Origin: Hyphochytrium catenoides
Taxonomy: Eukaryota > Sar > Hyphochytriomycetes > Hyphochytriales > Hyphochytriaceae
DNA: 10,652 nt
Direction of reading: 5' to 3'
Assembly: GCA_900088475.1 (NCBI GenBank)
Contig: FLMG01000135.1
Coordinates: forward strand, 126,001 to 136,652
Shown: positions 8,048 to 10,652 of the stretch, piece after piece
How positions within the stretch are numbered: position 1 is the stretch's first letter
Layout of the letters: each line of letters starts with the position of its first letter
The notes under the pieces: model-generated
Databases searched by the model: none
What the model was told of the DNA's origin: nothing
The model's input: the letters and a program-made list of their open reading frames with translations, nothing else
Position numbers and translations under genes: made by a program

Positions 8048-9407
8048 ATGGGCACATCTGAAGAGGAGGTGAAGGAAAAAGTAACCATAGCAGCCAGTCG
8101 AACCCTCTACCCAAAGAGCTTGGTCGACATATTGAATCGGAGAAAGGCAGAGGAAGAAAAGGTCTGTCTTGTCTTGCTCTTTACCTTCGTCTCTGCTTCT
8201 CCGCTTTACCTCTTCGTCTCTCTTCATGCCTTTCCCGTTCTACAATCCGAAACACTCAGTTTGACGAGTAGCCACATTCTCTTCGAGTAGACAGATACAT
8301 TTGACATCAGGCTCTTCAACGCGGCTTTCACGTGGCTTCTAATATCCTGTACCATGCGGGCCTCCCTGCGCAGGAAGCTCAGGAGCGACAGCGGATAGCT
8401 AAAGATCGGAAGGCCAAGGAGGACGCAGCGGCACGTCGGCTGCAAAACTTTGGGCGACGGGCAGTACTTAGGCGCCGTTTCTGGGACTCCGTAGAGGTAA
8501 GGAGAAGCGACGTTCCGGAGACTAGGAGTCCCCTAATTATGTTTAGTGCCGCTTCTTCTCTTCTAGCATTCTCCTCGCGTCCCACTTCCCATCTCTACCA
8601 CAAAGGGCTATAACGGTACCCACGATATCTTACACATTCTTCATTATATAGGAACGTCGGAGATTTGCCAAACGGCAAGCCAGACAAAAGGAGGAGGAGG
8701 AGAGAAAGAAGCAGCGGCGAGAAGAGGCCGCAAAAGCAGCTGAGAGACAAAATATCAGGACTCAGGGAGAGAAAGCGGCGGCAAAGGTGACGAAATCTGT
8801 CCCTAAGTGGACACAAGGAGAGGTAACTGCTTCATCTCTACTGTTTTACCGACAAAGCACCTTCTCCCGTTGATGATCTCCCTATATTCCCCGTGAGGAA
8901 GTCGCCATTATCCTTTTTTAAGTCTAAGCCCAACAGCGCTTTGATGCGCCTCACTCTCAGAGGTCTGACTTTCTGTCAACCGTCTCTTTCCGAATGCTAC
9001 AGTTCCTTCGGATCCTGGAGACTTATGAGACTTACGGTAGGCCCCATCCCAATATTTCACACTTCTGCAGACTTGGATGCATCCTTAATTCTCTATGCAT
9101 CTGTTTCTCACACCAGACTGCTCAACATCTGCCTTTTTATGTCTGTCTAGGCATGCCTACAGATCTTTCTATCTGGGAACAATTCTATAGACTCTTTCCA
9201 TATCGTCAACGGTGTCGCATACGAAGGAAAGTGACGGAACTAATTGCTGGGTGGGAGAACAAGAAAGCGCTCGGTTTCTCTCTAGAAGAGACGAAGGAAG
9301 CGATGAAGAGCCAAACTAATGCAGCATTAGAAGAGGAGGAGGATGGTGAGGATGATGATGAGATAAGCTCATCAAGCAGCGACTCAGATATCCTGGCTCT
9401 ATCGTAA
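8048..9407 (+). CDS. Coiled-coil protein with IQ-like motif and Myb/SANT-like segment, five exons
   Basis: Exons 8048-8161, 8374-8496, 8652-8822, 9003-9036 and 9151-9407 (TAA) give 232 residues; all introns are GT-AG and frames agree. The ATG follows an A-rich leader with A at -3. LQNFGRRAVLRRRF (61-74) fits the IQ consensus except that Gly is Arg. Residues 80-125 are a Lys/Arg/Glu/Ala-rich helix, likely a coiled coil. From Trp132 (KWTQGE) through Tyr147-Gly148 and Trp156 to RQRCRIRRKV the spacing of aromatic and basic residues resembles a Myb/SANT repeat. The tail is acidic then Ser-rich (DGEDDDEISSSSSDSD). Choosing acceptor 8961 instead of 9003 adds 14 residues in frame and disrupts the Myb-like spacing. 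Function is unknown; DNA or chromatin binding is an inference from the Myb-like segment. The gene starts 81 nt after the zinc-finger gene stop. Confidence 0.72.
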
Positions 9408-9415
9408 CATAAACA

Positions 9416-9426
9416 CTATAGTTAGT
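9416..9426. repeat. 11-base direct repeat CTATAGTTAGT, copy 1
   Basis: The word CTATAGTTAGT occurs here and again at 9590-9600, 174 bases apart, both in the convergent spacer. An exact 11-mer twice in 320 bases is unlikely by chance, but no function is evident. Confidence 0.6.
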
Positions 9427-9496
9427 TGTCACAATACGGCCAGGACCGCCGTCAGCACCAATCAAGGCGAAAGGCCTAACGAAGTAGTATTGTGCC

Positions 9497-9502
9497 AATA
9501 AA
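9497..9502 (+). terminator. Candidate polyadenylation signal AATAAA
   Basis: AATAAA lies 90 bases after the stop of the coiled-coil/Myb-like gene, a normal distance for 3' end formation on the plus strand. Only the hexamer is seen; whether this organism uses it is not known. Confidence 0.4.
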
Positions 9503-9589
9503 TAGTGGGCGCTACGTCTCTCAGACGCCGCTGCAGAAGCTATATAAGGCGTGATCTAACTTTGCTCACGCATCTTCCCCCTGTGCCCT

Positions 9590-9600
9590 CTATAGTTAGT
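9590..9600. repeat. 11-base direct repeat CTATAGTTAGT, copy 2
   Basis: Second copy of the word at 9416-9426. It lies 41 bases after the TATATAAG box at 9541-9548. Confidence 0.6.
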
Positions 9601-9727
9601 GGGATACCAACAGCCTGTTCGATCCTAGGCCGATTATGGAAGTATTGTTTCGCTTGATATATGTGTGAGTCTTTGCGCAGACCAAGCGGCAGGAAGACGG
9701 GCGTGTCGAAGAGAATGGAGCTTTCAA

Positions 9728-10652
9728 TCAGGCCTTCTGTTTCCTCCCTTTCTTGGAAGAAGAAGAGGAGGACTGTGTAGTCTCCTGTGAGGCACTGATT
9801 AAGTTTTCCAGCTTTCTTTTCTTCTCTGCTTCCTCCAATGCCTCAATGAAGTCGTCCAGCGCCTCGCCGCCCATCATTGCATCTATCCCGGTCAAGGTCA
9901 AACCAACCCTGTGGTCAGTAATTCGATCTTGCGGGAAATTAAACGTCCTTATACGCTCAGAGCGATCGCCTGATGACCAAGTAAGGAGATTTAAGAGCAA
10001 GGCGACCGAGCACTAGTTAGAAAGGACTGGTGACCGAAAAAATAGAAATAGATGCTGAGAATATGGACGGGAAATGGTGATGGACTCGAGTCTCTTTCCA
10101 TTCAAGAGGTTTTGACTGATGAGGGATGTCATCGACAGGACCGACAAGGATCAGATAGGGCACACGGTGGCTAAGACTGAAAATTGAAGAGCCATACGAA
10201 CCAGTTCCAATCTGGGCATTTCTCATCTGTTGTTGCTCCTCCATTTGCTTCCTTCTCTGCTGGTCAAATATTCTTGCCTTCAAGAGCCCCAAAGCCTTGG
10301 CCTTGTTCTGATGCTGAGATCGTTCGTCCTGGATGGCAACCACAGTACCTACAAGTGGGAAGCAGAGAATCCAGTCTTAGGAAGCAGCTACAAACCTTGA
10401 TGCTCTTCGGTCTATTGAACTGCTGTTCTCCTAAATCCTTTTGTGCTGGCCCTACTCAATCTTTCAGGTCGCTTTCCTTATGTCCGATGCCCAAAGCATG
10501 TAATCGTTTACCCTTTCTTCATGGCCCTCTTGGACCTACGTTCCATAGCCTTTCCCTCTTTTCCATTTTGGGGTAACCAAGTTTACATCTTCCTTGGTTG
10601 TCAGGGCTCTATTCTTCTGTACCTGTAGGGATGTGGGTTATCCTAACGGCAC
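9728..10652 (-). CDS. Organellar peptide chain release factor 1 (RF1 type), C-terminal part, three exons
   Basis: On the minus strand, exons 10652-10623 (continuing beyond the edge), 10348-10202 and 9969-9728 (TGA stop) join in frame through GT-AG introns of 274 and 232 nt. The roughly 138 residues follow bacterial RF1: [64 protein letters not shown]1 recognises UAA and UAG on the ribosome and releases the peptide through its GGQ loop. The GGQ and stop-codon-reading motifs lie before this fragment, outside the window. A bacterial-type RF1 in an intron-containing nuclear gene is expected to act in mitochondria or plastid; which one cannot be told without the N-terminal targeting peptide. RF1 is favoured over RF2 by the [14 protein letters not shown] form. 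The C terminus has a Ser run and a basic end ([14 protein letters not shown]) not usual in bacterial RF1. Confidence 0.93.

Larger units (their letters stand above)
9408..9727. other. Spacer between two convergent genes
   Basis: These 320 bases separate the plus-strand gene ending at 9407 from the minus-strand RF1 gene ending at 9728, so they should hold both 3' untranslated regions. They contain AATAAA (9497), a TATATAAG box (9541-9548) and an 11-base direct repeat. No coding region is supported. No minus-strand AATAAA was seen. Confidence 0.5.

Noticed and set aside
8893-9150. Open plus-strand frame starting KSPLSFFKS
   Set aside because: It spans introns 3 and 4 of the IQ/Myb-like gene; the spliced model with strong acceptors explains the coding signal.
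9753-10016. 87-codon plus-strand frame
   Set aside because: It is antisense to the clearly conserved RF1 exon.
1-10652. tRNA, rRNA, CRISPR, transposon or viral sequence
   Set aside because: No cloverleaf, array of repeats, terminal inverted repeat, reverse transcriptase, integrase or transposase motif was found by eye.

Overview
The window is nuclear DNA from an intron-rich eukaryote. Genes are split by many short GT-AG introns (about 34-274 nt in the models below) and packed with small spacers. The standard genetic code fits: TAG, TAA and TGA all end genes. A CEP76 orthologue implies a lineage with centrioles or cilia, and an organellar release factor is encoded nearby. A unicellular protist or alga is the likeliest source. 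I could not place it further from sequence alone.

Layout. (1) 1-863, +: the last five exons of serine/threonine protein phosphatase 5 (PP5). (2) 864-1681: spacer. (3) 1682-5436, +: a complete 14-exon CEP76 gene, predicted 706 residues, with a C2-like half and a transglutaminase-like fold carrying GDCEGHA and DHVWV motifs. (4) 5457-6097, +: a small spliced ORF of unknown family starting 20 nt after the CEP76 stop. (5) 6177-6959: an ambiguous stretch where a small basic ORF on the minus strand and a spliced ORF on the plus strand are both possible; they do not overlap each other. (6) 7183-7966, +: a three-exon gene with one clear C2H2 zinc finger of the U1/JAZ spacing. (7) 8048-9407, +: a five-exon gene with an IQ-like motif, a charged coiled coil, a Myb/SANT-like segment and an acidic tail. 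(8) 9408-9727: spacer between convergent genes, with an AATAAA site. (9) 9728-10652, -: the 3' part of a class I peptide chain release factor of the RF1 type, whose GGQ-containing part lies beyond the right edge.

The genes do not form an obvious pathway. PP5 is a chaperone-linked phosphatase, CEP76 a centriole protein and RF1 an organelle translation factor, so the order looks like ordinary gene packing. The parts most worth a second look are the unrecognised genes (5457-6097, 6177-6422, 7183-7966, 8048-9407) and a tandem splice acceptor in CEP76, one choice of which brings in an immediate stop codon. All splice models were made by eye from splice signals, reading frame and remembered family alignments; no RNA evidence was available.
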